Assembly: GCF_004122165.1 (NCBI RefSeq)
Contig: NZ_SBKO01000001.1
Span: 558,001 to 622,000 of the forward strand
From: Flavobacterium amnicola
Lineage (GTDB): Bacteria; Bacteroidota; Bacteroidia; Flavobacteriales; Flavobacteriaceae
Length of the DNA stretch: 64,000 nucleotides
Direction of reading: 5' to 3'
Every line of letters starts with the position of its first letter. The stretch's first letter is position 1. Position numbers and translations under genes: made by a program. The notes under the pieces were generated by a model that was not told where the DNA came from, did no database searches, and saw only the letters and a list, made by a program, of their open reading frames with translations. Below are positions 27,980 to 36,202 of this stretch, piece after piece.

Positions 27980-28010
27980 ATTCTTCCTAGAAAAATACTT
28001 ATTTTTAGGA

Positions 28011-28080
28011 GCTAATCCCGCTATTCGCCTTTATCTCGCTACGTTATACTCCGCGAGGATATCGGCTACTATCGGGGCTA
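28011..28080. repeat. palindromic 'GCTAATCCCGCTAT...ATCGGGGCTA' intergenic repeat
   Basis: A 70-base element with imperfectly complementary ends (GCTAATCCCGCTATTCGC and GCTACTATCGGGGCTA) and an inner stem CTCGC/GCGAG. It is much more GC-rich than the surrounding gap. I recognise the outer words as a dispersed repeat of Flavobacterium genomes. Only one copy is in this window. Confidence 0.7.
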
Positions 28081-28091
28081 AAAAGAACTTT

Positions 28092-29087
28092 ATGAGTACA
28101 CAACCAAAATTTGCTGTTATAGGAGGTGGTAGCTGGGCTACAGCCATTGTCAAAATGTTAACCATGAATGTTGACCAAGTTTCTTGGTACATGAGAAGCG
28201 TGTATGCACTAGAACATTTAAAATTGCACAAACACAATCCCAACTATTTAAGTTCGGTCGAATTTGATACCAAAAAATTAAACTTGACCAACGACATCAA
28301 CGAGGCTATAAAAAATGCCGACTTTGTTATTTTCGCCATTCCATCTGCCTTTTTAAGTGCCGAATTGGAAAAAATGACCGAAAGTTTGGAAGGAAAAATC
28401 ATTTTCTCAGCCATTAAAGGAATTGTACCCGAAACGAGTATGATTGTTGGCGAGCATTTTCATAAAAATTATAATATTCCTTACGACAATATTGGAGTAA
28501 TTACCGGACCCTGTCACGCAGAAGAAGTGGCTCTAGAGCGTCTTTCTTATTTGACCATTGCCAGTGGAAATTTGGGGAATGCTAAAATTATGGCCAAAAA
28601 CTTATCGAGTTATTATATCAAAACCAAAACGTCCGATGATATTATTGGTACCGAATATGCGGCTGTTTTAAAGAACATCTATTCTATTGCCGCCGGAATC
28701 GCGCACGGATTGGGTTATGGGGATAACTTTCAGGCGGTATTAATGAGTAATGCCATTCGTGAAATGAAACGCTTTATCAAACAAGTGCACAAAATGAAGC
28801 GAAACATTAACAATTCGGCCTATTTAGGAGATTTGTTAGTAACCGGATATTCTGTTTTTTCGCGTAACCGTATGTTCGGAAACATGATCGGGAAAGGCTA
28901 TACGGTAAAATCTGCTCAAATGGAAATGAGTATGGTCGCGGAAGGCTATTATGCGGCCAAAAGTGCTTATAAACTCAACCAAGAATACAAAGCCAAAACG
29001 CCTATTTTAGATGCGGTTCATCAAGTTCTTTACGAAGGGAAAGAGGCTAAAGAAGCCTTTCGAAAATTGACCGATAAATTGGATTAA
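28092..29087 (+). CDS. gpsA: NAD(P)-dependent glycerol-3-phosphate dehydrogenase
   Basis: Reduces dihydroxyacetone phosphate to sn-glycerol 3-phosphate for phospholipid synthesis. The protein is 331 aa. The Rossmann motif is VIGGGSWATAIVKML (about residues 9-23). The conserved TGPCHAEEVA and the catalytic-lysine region AVLKNIYSIAAGIAHGLGYGDN are present. The usual GAGAWG of the family is here GGGSWA, which is normal for Bacteroidota. It is monocistronic, with a terminator downstream and the palindromic repeat upstream. Confidence 0.95.
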   Translation: MSTQPKFAVIGGGSWATAIVKMLTMNVDQVSWYMRSVYALEHLKLHKHNPNYLSSVEFDTKKLNLTNDINEAIKNADFVIFAIPSAFLSAELEKMTESLEGKIIFSAIKGIVPETSMIVGEHFHKNYNIPYDNIGVITGPCHAEEVALERLSYLTIASGNLGNAKIMAKNLSSYYIKTKTSDDIIGTEYAAVLKNIYSIAAGIAHGLGYGDNFQAVLMSNAIREMKRFIKQVHKMKRNINNSAYLGDLLVTGYSVFSRNRMFGNMIGKGYTVKSAQMEMSMVAEGYYAAKSAYKLNQEYKAKTPILDAVHQVLYEGKEAKEAFRKLTDKLD

Positions 29088-29095
29088 TTTTTTAT

Positions 29096-29136
29096 AAAGG
29101 GATAAGTAAATGCGTTAATTACTTATCCCTTTTTTC
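29096..29136. terminator. terminator between gpsA and the convergent gene
   Basis: AAAGGGATAAGTAA and TTACTTATCCCTTT form a 14-bp stem followed by a T-run on the plus strand. A-rich sequence on the other side lets it work weakly in the reverse direction. Confidence 0.88.
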
Positions 29137-29154
29137 TTATATCTTTTAACTTTT

Positions 29155-29562
29155 CTATCTTACCACCACTCCATTCTTCCAAATGTGTGGCACTTCTTCG
29201 GTAGCGCGTTCGTTGATGGTATTTTTACGGAAGATGAATTTTTTATCGTACAGCGTATTTCCAATGAAATAGGTCACCATGAATTCGTTATTCAGTTCCA
29301 GTACACTTTTTTCAATCATTTCAACTTTTACCACCGAAAGGGTTGGGACTTGTTGAAAGGCATGACGCAAAAGTGAGGTTTTCTTCATTTCGCCGTTGAT
29401 TGTTCCAAAAGCTTTTGAGACTACCATAACGCCATCCAAATCAAAATCAGAATCATTGACAAGATGAACGTACCAAACGTTTTCCATAAAATCATCGCTC
29501 CACTCTTGAATGGCGGCAAGGAATACGTTTTCTACTTTAGGGATAGTGATATCTTCTTTCAT
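29155..29562 (-). CDS. conserved hypothetical protein downstream of pheS
   Basis: A 135-aa soluble protein without signal peptide or membrane helix and with no motif I know. It looks like a single beta-rich domain: NVWYVHLVNDSDFDLDGVMVVSKAFG, then ELNNEFMVTYFIGNTLYDKKFIF. It lies 32 bases after pheS, separated from it by a repeat copy. The location has led to transfer of the pheS name to such proteins, which the sequence does not support, as there is no synthetase motif. Confidence 0.75.
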   Translation of the reverse strand: MKEDITIPKVENVFLAAIQEWSDDFMENVWYVHLVNDSDFDLDGVMVVSKAFGTINGEMKKTSLLRHAFQQVPTLSVVKVEMIEKSVLELNNEFMVTYFIGNTLYDKKFIFRKNTINERATEEVPHIWKNGVVVR

Positions 29563-29571
29563 GTTATTTTA

Positions 29572-29595
29572 GATTGCTTCGTTCCTCGCAATGAC
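29572..29595. repeat. GATTGCTTCG...CTCGCAATGAC repeat, copy 2
   Basis: GATTGCTTCGTTC followed by CTCGCAATGAC, the same arms as the copy at 24460-24485 with a different short middle. Its last base is also the last base of the pheS stop codon (TAG, minus strand), so the element abuts the coding end. Confidence 0.75.
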
Positions 29596-30617
29596 TAAAT
29601 CGACGACTTAAACTGCTCTAAGAAACGTACATCGTTTTCATAAAACATACGAATATCGCTGATTTGGTACAACAACATCGCCATACGTTCGATACCCATT
29701 CCGAAAGCGAATCCGTTGTATTCGTCTGGATTGATATCGCAATTTTTCAATACGTTTGGATCGACCATTCCACAACCCATAATTTCCAACCAACCGGTAC
29801 CTTTGGTAATACGGTAATCGGTTTCGGTTTTTAATCCCCAGTAAATGTCAACCTCAGCACTAGGCTCGGTAAATGGGAAATACGAAGGGCGGAGACGAAT
29901 TTTCGACTTCCCGAACATTTCTTTAGTGAAATATAAAAGCGTTTGCTTTAAATCGGCAAACGAAACATCTTTGTCAATATACAAGCCTTCCACTTGGTGG
30001 AAAATACAGTGTGAACGTGATGAAACCGCTTCATTACGGAAAACTCTACCAGGAGAAATCGTACGAATAGGCGGTTGGTTGTTTTCCATATAACGTACTT
30101 GCACAGATGACGTGTGTGTACGTAACAAAATATCGGGATTCGTTTGAATGAAGAACGTATCCTGCATGTCTCTTGCCGGATGGTATTCCGGTAAGTTCAA
30201 TGCGGTAAAATTGTGCCAATCGTCTTCAATTTCCGGACCTTCTGAAACATTGAACCCGATATTAGAGAAAATATCAATCACTTGATTTTTAACCAACGAA
30301 ATAGGATGACGCGAACCAATTTTAAACGGTTCGGCAGGACGAGATAAATCGCCATAGATACCGCCAACGACTTCTTTGCTTTCCAACTCGTCTTGAATCG
30401 ATTTTACTTTTTCTTCTGCAATGGTTTTCAGCAAGTTAATCACTTGACCAAATTCCTTTTTCTGGTCGTTGGGTACATTTTTAAATTCGGCAAAAATATC
30501 TTTCACCAAACCTTTGCTCCCAAGGAATTTGATCCGGAATTCTTCTAATTTTTCTTTATTTTGAGTGGTAAAAGCTTTCGCTTCTTCAATGTATTCTTTA
30601 ATCTTGTCTGTCATCAT
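29595..30617 (-). CDS. pheS: phenylalanyl-tRNA synthetase alpha subunit
   Basis: Catalytic subunit of the class II synthetase, 340 aa. The N-terminal coiled coil (residues about 1-80) is followed by the catalytic core. Motif 2 is in FRNEAVSSRSHCIFHQVEGLYID, and motif 3 is GFAFGMGIERMAMLLYQISDIR near the C-terminus. The Phe-binding FTEPSAEVDIYW stretch is intact. The second Met (30614) is an equally good start. pheT is not adjacent, which is common in Bacteroidota. Confidence 0.96.
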   Translation of the reverse strand: MMTDKIKEYIEEAKAFTTQNKEKLEEFRIKFLGSKGLVKDIFAEFKNVPNDQKKEFGQVINLLKTIAEEKVKSIQDELESKEVVGGIYGDLSRPAEPFKIGSRHPISLVKNQVIDIFSNIGFNVSEGPEIEDDWHNFTALNLPEYHPARDMQDTFFIQTNPDILLRTHTSSVQVRYMENNQPPIRTISPGRVFRNEAVSSRSHCIFHQVEGLYIDKDVSFADLKQTLLYFTKEMFGKSKIRLRPSYFPFTEPSAEVDIYWGLKTETDYRITKGTGWLEIMGCGMVDPNVLKNCDINPDEYNGFAFGMGIERMAMLLYQISDIRMFYENDVRFLEQFKSSI

Positions 30618-30650
30618 TCTTTCTTTGAAAGGGCAAATTTACAATTTTTA

Positions 30651-30680
30651 GTTTACAGTTCACAGCGAACCGTTTACAGT
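30651..30680. repeat. 'GTTTACAG..CACAG..AACCGTTTACAG' word repeat
   Basis: The gap upstream of pheS contains GTTTACAGTTCACAG and GAACCGTTTACAGT. A similar set of words (GAACAG, GGTTAACGGTTTACAG) occupies the moxR-DUF58 gap at 39681-39709. Confidence 0.5.
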
Positions 30681-30682
30681 AT

Positions 30683-31039
30683 TTAATCGATTAACTTTTT
30701 TTCTAAAAAATAATTTACAATCGCTTCTTTCATCAAAACCGATTGTTCTCCTGCTTTTAACGGAGGCAATTCTTCTTTTATTTTATAATGCGGCCAACCT
30801 TCACTGTCGAAATATTCAAACTCATAATATCCATACGGTTCCAACAAGCGACAAATAGCGATGTGCATTAGATTTAGCTTTTCATCTTTTTTATAGGTTT
30901 GACTAAATTTTCCTAATTCTTGAACACCAATTAAGTATATAATGGCGTCCAAATCTAAATCTTCCCCTTGGGAAAATTTATCAGAAAGGATTTGTACCAG
31001 CTGCTCCCAGCGTTCTTTGAGTTGTATATCGCGTGACAT
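30683..31039 (-). CDS. conserved hypothetical protein
   Basis: A 118-aa soluble, mostly helical protein starting MSRDIQLKERWEQLVQILSDKF, with a conserved-looking centre LDLDAIIYLIGVQELGKFSQTYKKDEKLNLMHIA and YYEFEYFDSEGWPHYK. No catalytic motif or known domain is apparent to me. The even composition, the helix pattern and a closely packed position make it a real gene. It reads toward pheS but is separated from it by a word-repeat gap, so co-transcription is uncertain. Confidence 0.75.
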   Translation of the reverse strand: MSRDIQLKERWEQLVQILSDKFSQGEDLDLDAIIYLIGVQELGKFSQTYKKDEKLNLMHIAICRLLEPYGYYEFEYFDSEGWPHYKIKEELPPLKAGEQSVLMKEAIVNYFLEKKLID

Positions 31040-31045
31040 TGTTTT

Positions 31046-31081
31046 GAATTATGGATTATGAATTATGAATTATGAGTTCAT
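31046..31081. repeat. tandem 'ATTATG(A/G)' run
   Basis: GAATTATGGATTATG and then AATTATGAATTATGAG: a 7-8 base word repeated four times in the gap upstream of the 118-aa protein gene. It is typical of low-complexity flavobacterial gaps. Confidence 0.5.
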
Positions 31082-31147
31082 AAACATAAAATGATTGGCA
31101 AAGATAGTATTCGAATTCGCTTTTATAGATTCTTTATTCTATTTTCT

Positions 31148-31155
31148 TACTTTTG
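31148..31155 (+). promoter_or_regulatory. -7 box for the cvpA-like gene
   Basis: TACTTTTG, an exact match 12 bases before the ATG at 31168. The TTG at 31153 that could extend the frame is part of this box, so it is not a start codon. The leader would be only a few bases long. Confidence 0.55.
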
Positions 31156-31167
31156 AAAAAAAGAAAA

Positions 31168-31728
31168 ATGGGATTTATAGATATTATCATTGGCGCCTTG
31201 CTGGTTTTTGGATTTTACAAAGGATTTAAAAACGGATTGTTTGTTGAATTGGCTTCGCTTGTTGCCTTTTTTGTTGGTATTTTTATAGCGATTAAATTCT
31301 CTTATTTAGTGGCAGGGCTCTTCGAAAAAAATGTGTCGTGGCCTCCTAAAACCGTACAAGTGTTTTCTTTTATTATTACCTTAGGAATAGTAATTGTTGT
31401 GATTCATTTGGCAGCAAAGGCATTATCCGGCTTAGCGAATTTTGCTTTTTTAGGATGGGCCAACACTTTAGGCGGTGGTCTATTTGGAGCACTAAAAACG
31501 GCTCTTTTTATTGGAATTATTTTGAATTTATTTCAAAAAGTAAACATTAACGATATGTTGGTAAGCAAAGAAACCCAAGAAAGTTCGTTGTTCTTTATGC
31601 CGTGTATGAAAACCTCTGAAACCTTATTACCGGTTCTTGGCGATTGGTTTACTGATTTGAAAGAGAAAGCAGCAAGTTTAAAAACGGAAGATGAAACTTC
31701 GGAAGTGGCGAAAGATAGTTTGCAGTAA
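31168..31728 (+). CDS. CvpA-family membrane protein
   Basis: Inner-membrane protein of 186 aa with four predicted helices, of the colicin V production (CvpA) family. The start MGFIDIIIGALLVFGFYKGFKNGLFVELASL is the signature first helix pair. The following segments (GIVIVVIHLAAKALSGLANF, WANTLGGGLFGALKTALFIG) match the family too. The hydrophilic tail (about 145-186) is acidic. CvpA proteins are linked to envelope integrity, but the mechanism is unknown. It is convergent with batE, with a repeat in the gap. Confidence 0.85.
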   Translation: MGFIDIIIGALLVFGFYKGFKNGLFVELASLVAFFVGIFIAIKFSYLVAGLFEKNVSWPPKTVQVFSFIITLGIVIVVIHLAAKALSGLANFAFLGWANTLGGGLFGALKTALFIGIILNLFQKVNINDMLVSKETQESSLFFMPCMKTSETLLPVLGDWFTDLKEKAASLKTEDETSEVAKDSLQ

Positions 31729-31748
31729 GCAGTATGATTGTATTCTTT

Positions 31749-31839
31749 GTTCCTTATTCATCGTTCGTTGTTCGTTGTTCACAAAATAAACAATAAAAAT
31801 GAATACAGAATTTTGAACAATGAACGAGGAATGACGAAC
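31749..31839. repeat. 'GTTC/ATTC' word repeat, inverted halves, between cvpA and batE
   Basis: The left half (31749-31781) consists of GTTCCTTATTC, ATCGTTC, GTTGTTC, GTTGTTCA. The right half (31814-31839) is TGAACAATGAACGAGGAATGACGAAC, roughly its reverse complement. It can fold as a long imperfect hairpin between convergent genes and may serve as terminator, as no other hairpin is present. Confidence 0.6.
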
Positions 31840-31844
31840 ATTAA

Positions 31845-32588
31845 TTACTTAATCTCCTTCACCGCACTTTTCGTTATCCAACCTTCTTTTAAGTCGGCGA
31901 GTTGAATTTTGTGATACTTCCCAATGGTTTCCAGAATTTGCACTTTGGTTCCGGCATGTAAAGTAAAGGCCTCTTGCGAAGCCGCATTAGGCTCACTTTT
32001 CACCGCAATCACTTCGGCAAAAACAATCGCCGGATTATCATTATGAATTCTGTTTTGTTCAAAAAAACCTCCAAATAAAGCAACCAAAACGCTTAGCAAT
32101 AAAAGGACCATTCCCAAAAAGAAAACCCGTTTTAAACTAGTTGTATTGGAAAAATAATAGCCCAAAAAACTCAGGAAGAACAACCCGGAAAGTGCAATCG
32201 CTATCCATGCCCAGCTATCGTAGTGAAACCTTGAGGTAAAATCCTGGATGATTTTAGAAAACCCAACTTTTGGCGTTTCTTGAATTTCATCAATGGCCAT
32301 TTTTTTAGCAAATCCTAAATTGTTTTGTATTTCAGCATCACTCGGATTGAGACGTAAGGCTTTTTCAAAATGATACACCGCTGGAGCCACTTGATTGAGT
32401 TTGTAATAACAATTTCCCAAATTAAAATACACTTCCGCCGATTCTTGTCCTGATTTTAATATGGTTTCATACGTCGAAATGGCTTCTTGGTACTGTCCTT
32501 TTTGATACAACGAATTCCCTTTTTCAAAAGCATCTTGTGCCCAGAAAATTTGAGTGAATACTAATAGTATGTAGAATAATTTTTTCAT
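31845..32588 (-). CDS. batE: BatE: TPR protein with SH3-like domain
   Basis: Last gene of the Bat (Bacteroides aerotolerance) operon. The 247-aa protein has a signal peptide, TPR repeats (residues about 20-105, e.g. AEVYFNLGNCYYKLNQVAPAVYHFEKALRLNP) and two membrane helices (about 130-150 and 155-180). It ends in a bacterial SH3-like domain (AVKSEPNAASQEAFTLHAGTKVQILE...EGWITKSAVKEI). The topology suggests periplasmic TPR and SH3 parts held by the inner membrane. Its exact role is unknown. It follows batD after 23 bases. Confidence 0.88.
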   Translation of the reverse strand: MKKLFYILLVFTQIFWAQDAFEKGNSLYQKGQYQEAISTYETILKSGQESAEVYFNLGNCYYKLNQVAPAVYHFEKALRLNPSDAEIQNNLGFAKKMAIDEIQETPKVGFSKIIQDFTSRFHYDSWAWIAIALSGLFFLSFLGYYFSNTTSLKRVFFLGMVLLLLSVLVALFGGFFEQNRIHNDNPAIVFAEVIAVKSEPNAASQEAFTLHAGTKVQILETIGKYHKIQLADLKEGWITKSAVKEIK

Positions 32589-32611
32589 TTTTAATAGTAT
32601 TAACCGTAAGG

Positions 32612-34405
32612 TTAAGAAATTTGTTTTTCTAACTCGGAAATAATCGTTACTGCAAGATTATAATCGTTTTGAATCGTCATGCTTGTTGATGGGGCATAAC
32701 GTGCAAAATCACAACTTTCGGTAAGCGCAATAAATTGATTCACCGTTTCTGCTTCGGCATGTTTTGCTAATAGCATTTCTCGAATCGTATCTTTGCTCAT
32801 CTCGGAAGTTTCGATGTGTAATTTGGCTTTTAAGAAATTGTGCATGGCTTTTTCTAAAGCAATATAAAACGGTTCCTTGTTCTGGATTTGTTTTTGTGCT
32901 TCCGAAAGATATTTCTTTGCTAACTTATTCGACAATTTAATTCGATTTCCTTTTACATCGGCATCCATCGCTTCTTTCTTTCTTCGGAAAGCCATCACTA
33001 CTGGAATCAATAAAAATGGCAATGCCAACCAAGCGTAGAACATTCCCGAACCAAGAAAATCGGACGTATCATGACTTACTAATTCGGTATTTGTTTTTAT
33101 AAAACCAAAGGTAGTATTGGCGGTGACTTTCGATTTATTCGGAGTGTTTTCTGCCACAGCAATAGTTCCGCTGCCTTCTTCGATATTGATTTCGATTTCT
33201 TTGGATACAATGGTTTTATAGCTTTTGCTCGCCAAATCAAAATAGGTAAACGACAAAGGTTTAATCAAGTATTTCCCTTTCGATTGCGGAATAATAGTAT
33301 AAGTATCTGAAATATTCCCCGTCATTCCTGAAAGCGGCGTTTGCACATTTTCCTGATGCGCTGGATCATACATTTCTAAAGATGGCGGCACCACTGGTTT
33401 AGGCAAGGTGAATAGTTTTAAGTTCCCTTTTCCGGAAACGATTACTTTCAAATCAAGAGATTCACCCGCTTTTAATTCGGTTTTGGAAGGGCTTACTTTA
33501 AAGTCGAAACTTCCCACTGCACCACTGAAATCTTCCGGTTTTCCTGCTTCTGGCAACGGTTTTACATTGATGATTTTAGACCCCGCCGATACTTTCTTAT
33601 TCCCCATTGTCATTATTGGTCGGCCGAAGAAATCGGTTTCTCCTGAAGGGACTTCCACCTCAACATCCAAAGTCAGCGGTTCAATTTCTAATCTTCCCGA
33701 TTTTTGAGGGTATAAAACGGTTTTACGAAGTACAGCAAAACGGTAATTCTCTCCTTTAAATTTGCCTTCTTGTACTTGTAATTGTTTGATGTCTATGTTT
33801 TGACTCCAAAAATTATTGTATTTCGGATTGGTCACTTCTCTCCAACCACCTACACCCGAGCGGTGACTCACGTATATTTTATACACAACCGTTATAGGTT
33901 CGTTTAAATAGGGATTGGGATTCGAAATTTCAGCCACTAAGTGTACGCCATCTTTTCCTATTGCAGTAGCCGGAGGTGGTGTTTGACGTTGTTGTTGGTA
34001 GTACGGATTACCGTAAGGATCATAAGGATCACGTTCTTCCGCTACGGCATTCCCCACGGTGATTCGAATGGGATTGGTTTTAAAAATCTGACCGTTAATT
34101 TCTATCGTAGCCGATTTGATAATAAAATTTCCTTTTTTGATGGGTTGAAGGAAATAAGAATACGATTTTTCAAAAGATTTTCGCCCATTCACCCAAGAAT
34201 AACTCACCGACTGACTGGGTCCGCCTACAATTTTAAATCCTTCAAAAGAAGGTGGGTTAAAATTATCGCCATCGTCATTCATCGCAAAATCTATACGCAA
34301 ACGTTCGTTTATTCCAATAGCATTTTTGCTAACACTCGCCACAAATTGAACCTGTGCCGATAGCTTGCAACCTAATAGTAATAATATAAAAAGTAGTTTC
34401 TTCAT
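32612..34405 (-). CDS. batD: BatD-family protein
   Basis: A 597-aa exported protein. The signal peptide is KKLLFILLLLGCKLSAQ. The long beta-sandwich periplasmic part (about 20-440) starts VQFVASVSKNAIGINERLRIDFAMND, the usual BatD opening, with further Ig-like segments such as VSPSKTELKAGESLDLKVIVSGKGNLKLF. One membrane helix (MFYAWLALPFLLIPVVMAF, about 450-470) leads to a cytoplasmic helical tail. It is thought to present a surface or adaptor to the VWA proteins BatA and BatB. The start is 17 bases after batC. Confidence 0.9.
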   Translation of the reverse strand: MKKLLFILLLLGCKLSAQVQFVASVSKNAIGINERLRIDFAMNDDGDNFNPPSFEGFKIVGGPSQSVSYSWVNGRKSFEKSYSYFLQPIKKGNFIIKSATIEINGQIFKTNPIRITVGNAVAEERDPYDPYGNPYYQQQRQTPPPATAIGKDGVHLVAEISNPNPYLNEPITVVYKIYVSHRSGVGGWREVTNPKYNNFWSQNIDIKQLQVQEGKFKGENYRFAVLRKTVLYPQKSGRLEIEPLTLDVEVEVPSGETDFFGRPIMTMGNKKVSAGSKIINVKPLPEAGKPEDFSGAVGSFDFKVSPSKTELKAGESLDLKVIVSGKGNLKLFTLPKPVVPPSLEMYDPAHQENVQTPLSGMTGNISDTYTIIPQSKGKYLIKPLSFTYFDLASKSYKTIVSKEIEINIEEGSGTIAVAENTPNKSKVTANTTFGFIKTNTELVSHDTSDFLGSGMFYAWLALPFLLIPVVMAFRRKKEAMDADVKGNRIKLSNKLAKKYLSEAQKQIQNKEPFYIALEKAMHNFLKAKLHIETSEMSKDTIREMLLAKHAEAETVNQFIALTESCDFARYAPSTSMTIQNDYNLAVTIISELEKQIS

Positions 34406-34422
34406 TTTCTTACAGACATTGT

Positions 34423-35148
34423 TTACCAGTCTTTCGCATTTTCAACTGGTTTCCCTTTCCCTTTTTTGGCATTCACTTTATCTTGAATTTTCTTTTCTTC
34501 ATTATTTACGGCATCCAACAAATTTTGCAAACGATCTTTTGGAACATTAGGTTTAGGCTGTGGCTTGTCCTTTTGATCGTCTTTCGGTTGGTCTTGCTTG
34601 TCCTTTTTATCATCGCCATCTTTTGGCTTGTCTTCTTTTTTATCTTGTTTTGGATCGTCCTTTTTGTCTTTATTCTTATCCTTGTCTTTGTCTTTCTTTT
34701 TATCGTCTTTTTTCGGAGGATTCTCTTTTTGCATTTTTTTCGCTAAGGCAAAATTATACCTGGATTGGTCGTCCTTCGGGTTATTTCTCAACGCATTTCT
34801 ATAGGCTTCAACTGCTTTATCGTATGCTTTCTCTTTCATAAACACATTCCCTAAATTGTGATAGGCGGCGTGTTTTTGTTGTTTGTCTCTCGCTACTTCA
34901 ATTGCGTTGGCATAGGCAAATTTTGCTTCACCAGGATGATTTTGCTTGTAAATCGCATTTCCTAAATTATAAGGTGCGGTAGCTCTTTTACCATTTATTG
35001 CTTTGGAAATTCTATAATTCGCTTCCGCTTCCGCATATTGTTTTTTAGAAAATTGTTCGTTACCGTCAGGCAAAGCAAAATCTTTTTTCTGCTGGGCAAA
35101 AACGCTTACAAAAAGCAGCAAAAATAGTATTTTAAAAATGTTTTTCAT
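34423..35148 (-). CDS. batC: BatC: TPR protein with Lys/Asp-rich linker
   Basis: A 241-aa exported TPR protein (signal peptide ILFLLLFVSVFAQ). TPR units span about 25-130 (AYHNLGNVFMKEKAYDKAVEAYRNALRNNPKDDQSRYNFALAKKM). A highly charged low-complexity stretch of K, D and some P/Q follows (about 135-200). A short C-terminal part resumes with VPKDRLQNLLDAVNNEEKKIQDKVN. The charged linker makes long open frames in the other five frames that are not genes. It starts one base after the batB stop and is likely translationally coupled. Confidence 0.88.
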   Translation of the reverse strand: MKNIFKILFLLLFVSVFAQQKKDFALPDGNEQFSKKQYAEAEANYRISKAINGKRATAPYNLGNAIYKQNHPGEAKFAYANAIEVARDKQQKHAAYHNLGNVFMKEKAYDKAVEAYRNALRNNPKDDQSRYNFALAKKMQKENPPKKDDKKKDKDKDKNKDKKDDPKQDKKEDKPKDGDDKKDKQDQPKDDQKDKPQPKPNVPKDRLQNLLDAVNNEEKKIQDKVNAKKGKGKPVENAKDW

Positions 35149-35149
35149 C

Positions 35150-36196
35150 TTACTTCTCCTTCTTCTCGTTAAACAAATCTAATTTTTGCACCCATTTGGT
35201 TTTTCTTTCCAATAAAAACACATCTAATACTAATACAAAAAATCCGATGGCTAAAAACCATTGAAACTGCGATTGGAAACTCGCCGTTTCTGTAGCTTCA
35301 AATTCCGTCTTTTGAATATTGTTGAGTGATTTTCGCATAAACTCCACCACTTCTTTGGTATTCGCACCATTTATATAACCCCCTTTGGCTGCTTTTGCAA
35401 TACTTTCGAGTGCTTCTGGACGCAATTGTGTAATTACTTTTTGACCGGTTGATTTGTCTATATGATAACTTTCAATTACCCCTCTATTTTTGATTGGAAT
35501 AGGTCCACCAGCGGTAGTTCCCACTCCGATAGTAATGATTTTAATGCCTTTTTTACGCGCTTGCTCGGCAGCATCTTTAGCAGCTTCCGAATGGTCTTCC
35601 CCATCGGTCACCATGATTAATAATTTACTGGTATTGCCGCTTCCTTCAAAATAATTTTCGGTTAACTCAATTGCTTCGTCTAAGTTACTTCCTTGAGAAG
35701 AAATCATTCCTGGATTCATGGTTTGCAGGAACATTTTCGCAATATTATAATCGGTTGTAATGGGCAATACTGGAAAAGCACTTCCAGAATAGGCTATAAT
35801 TCCAATTCGATCGCTCCCAAGGTTATTGATAATTTGAGAAACGATTTGTTTACTTTTTTCCAATCGATTCGGTGCAACATCTTCACACAACATACTTTTG
35901 GAAACATCGACAGCAAAAACAATATCAATTCCTTGGCGTTTCACTTTTTCAACTTTAGTTCCGATTTTCGGATTGACCAAACCTAAAATCAGCATTGCCA
36001 ATCCAAAAAGCACCACCCCAAATTTTAGGGCCGGTTTAAAGTTGGATTTTTCCGGACTTAGTTTCTTAACCAATTCTAAATCCCCAAATTCACGTTGTTT
36101 TTTTCTTTTCCAAACTTCCACCCATAGAAAAAGCAACACCAAAACTGGTAACAAAAACAGTAAATACAAATATTTTGATTCGTCTAATTCGTACAT
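35150..36196 (-). CDS. batB: BatB: VWA-domain membrane protein
   Basis: Inner-membrane von Willebrand A protein of 348 aa. Two N-terminal helices (YLYLLFLLPVLVLLFLWV and FGVVLFGLAMLILGL) are followed by the VWA domain with MIDAS motif DVSKS (Asp97-Ser101), VTDGEDH, and a threonine position in the STDYNIAK-like loop. One C-terminal helix lies about 315-333. The motif is complete for metal binding, though Lys replaces the usual Gly of DxSxS, which is permitted. It is paralogous to batA next door. Confidence 0.9.
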   Translation of the reverse strand: MYELDESKYLYLLFLLPVLVLLFLWVEVWKRKKQREFGDLELVKKLSPEKSNFKPALKFGVVLFGLAMLILGLVNPKIGTKVEKVKRQGIDIVFAVDVSKSMLCEDVAPNRLEKSKQIVSQIINNLGSDRIGIIAYSGSAFPVLPITTDYNIAKMFLQTMNPGMISSQGSNLDEAIELTENYFEGSGNTSKLLIMVTDGEDHSEAAKDAAEQARKKGIKIITIGVGTTAGGPIPIKNRGVIESYHIDKSTGQKVITQLRPEALESIAKAAKGGYINGANTKEVVEFMRKSLNNIQKTEFEATETASFQSQFQWFLAIGFFVLVLDVFLLERKTKWVQKLDLFNEKKEK

Positions 36197-36202
36197 AAAT
36201 TT

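Noticed and set aside
29155-29562. A second phenylalanyl-tRNA synthetase subunit.
   Set aside because: The 135-aa protein has no class II synthetase motif; only its position beside pheS suggests the name.
34483-34841. Several overlapping long open frames opposite batC that look like hydrophobic proteins (Leu/Phe/Ser-rich).
   Set aside because: They are the complement of the Lys/Asp low-complexity linker of BatC. The 'membrane protein' look is a by-product of reading AAG/GAC-rich DNA backwards.
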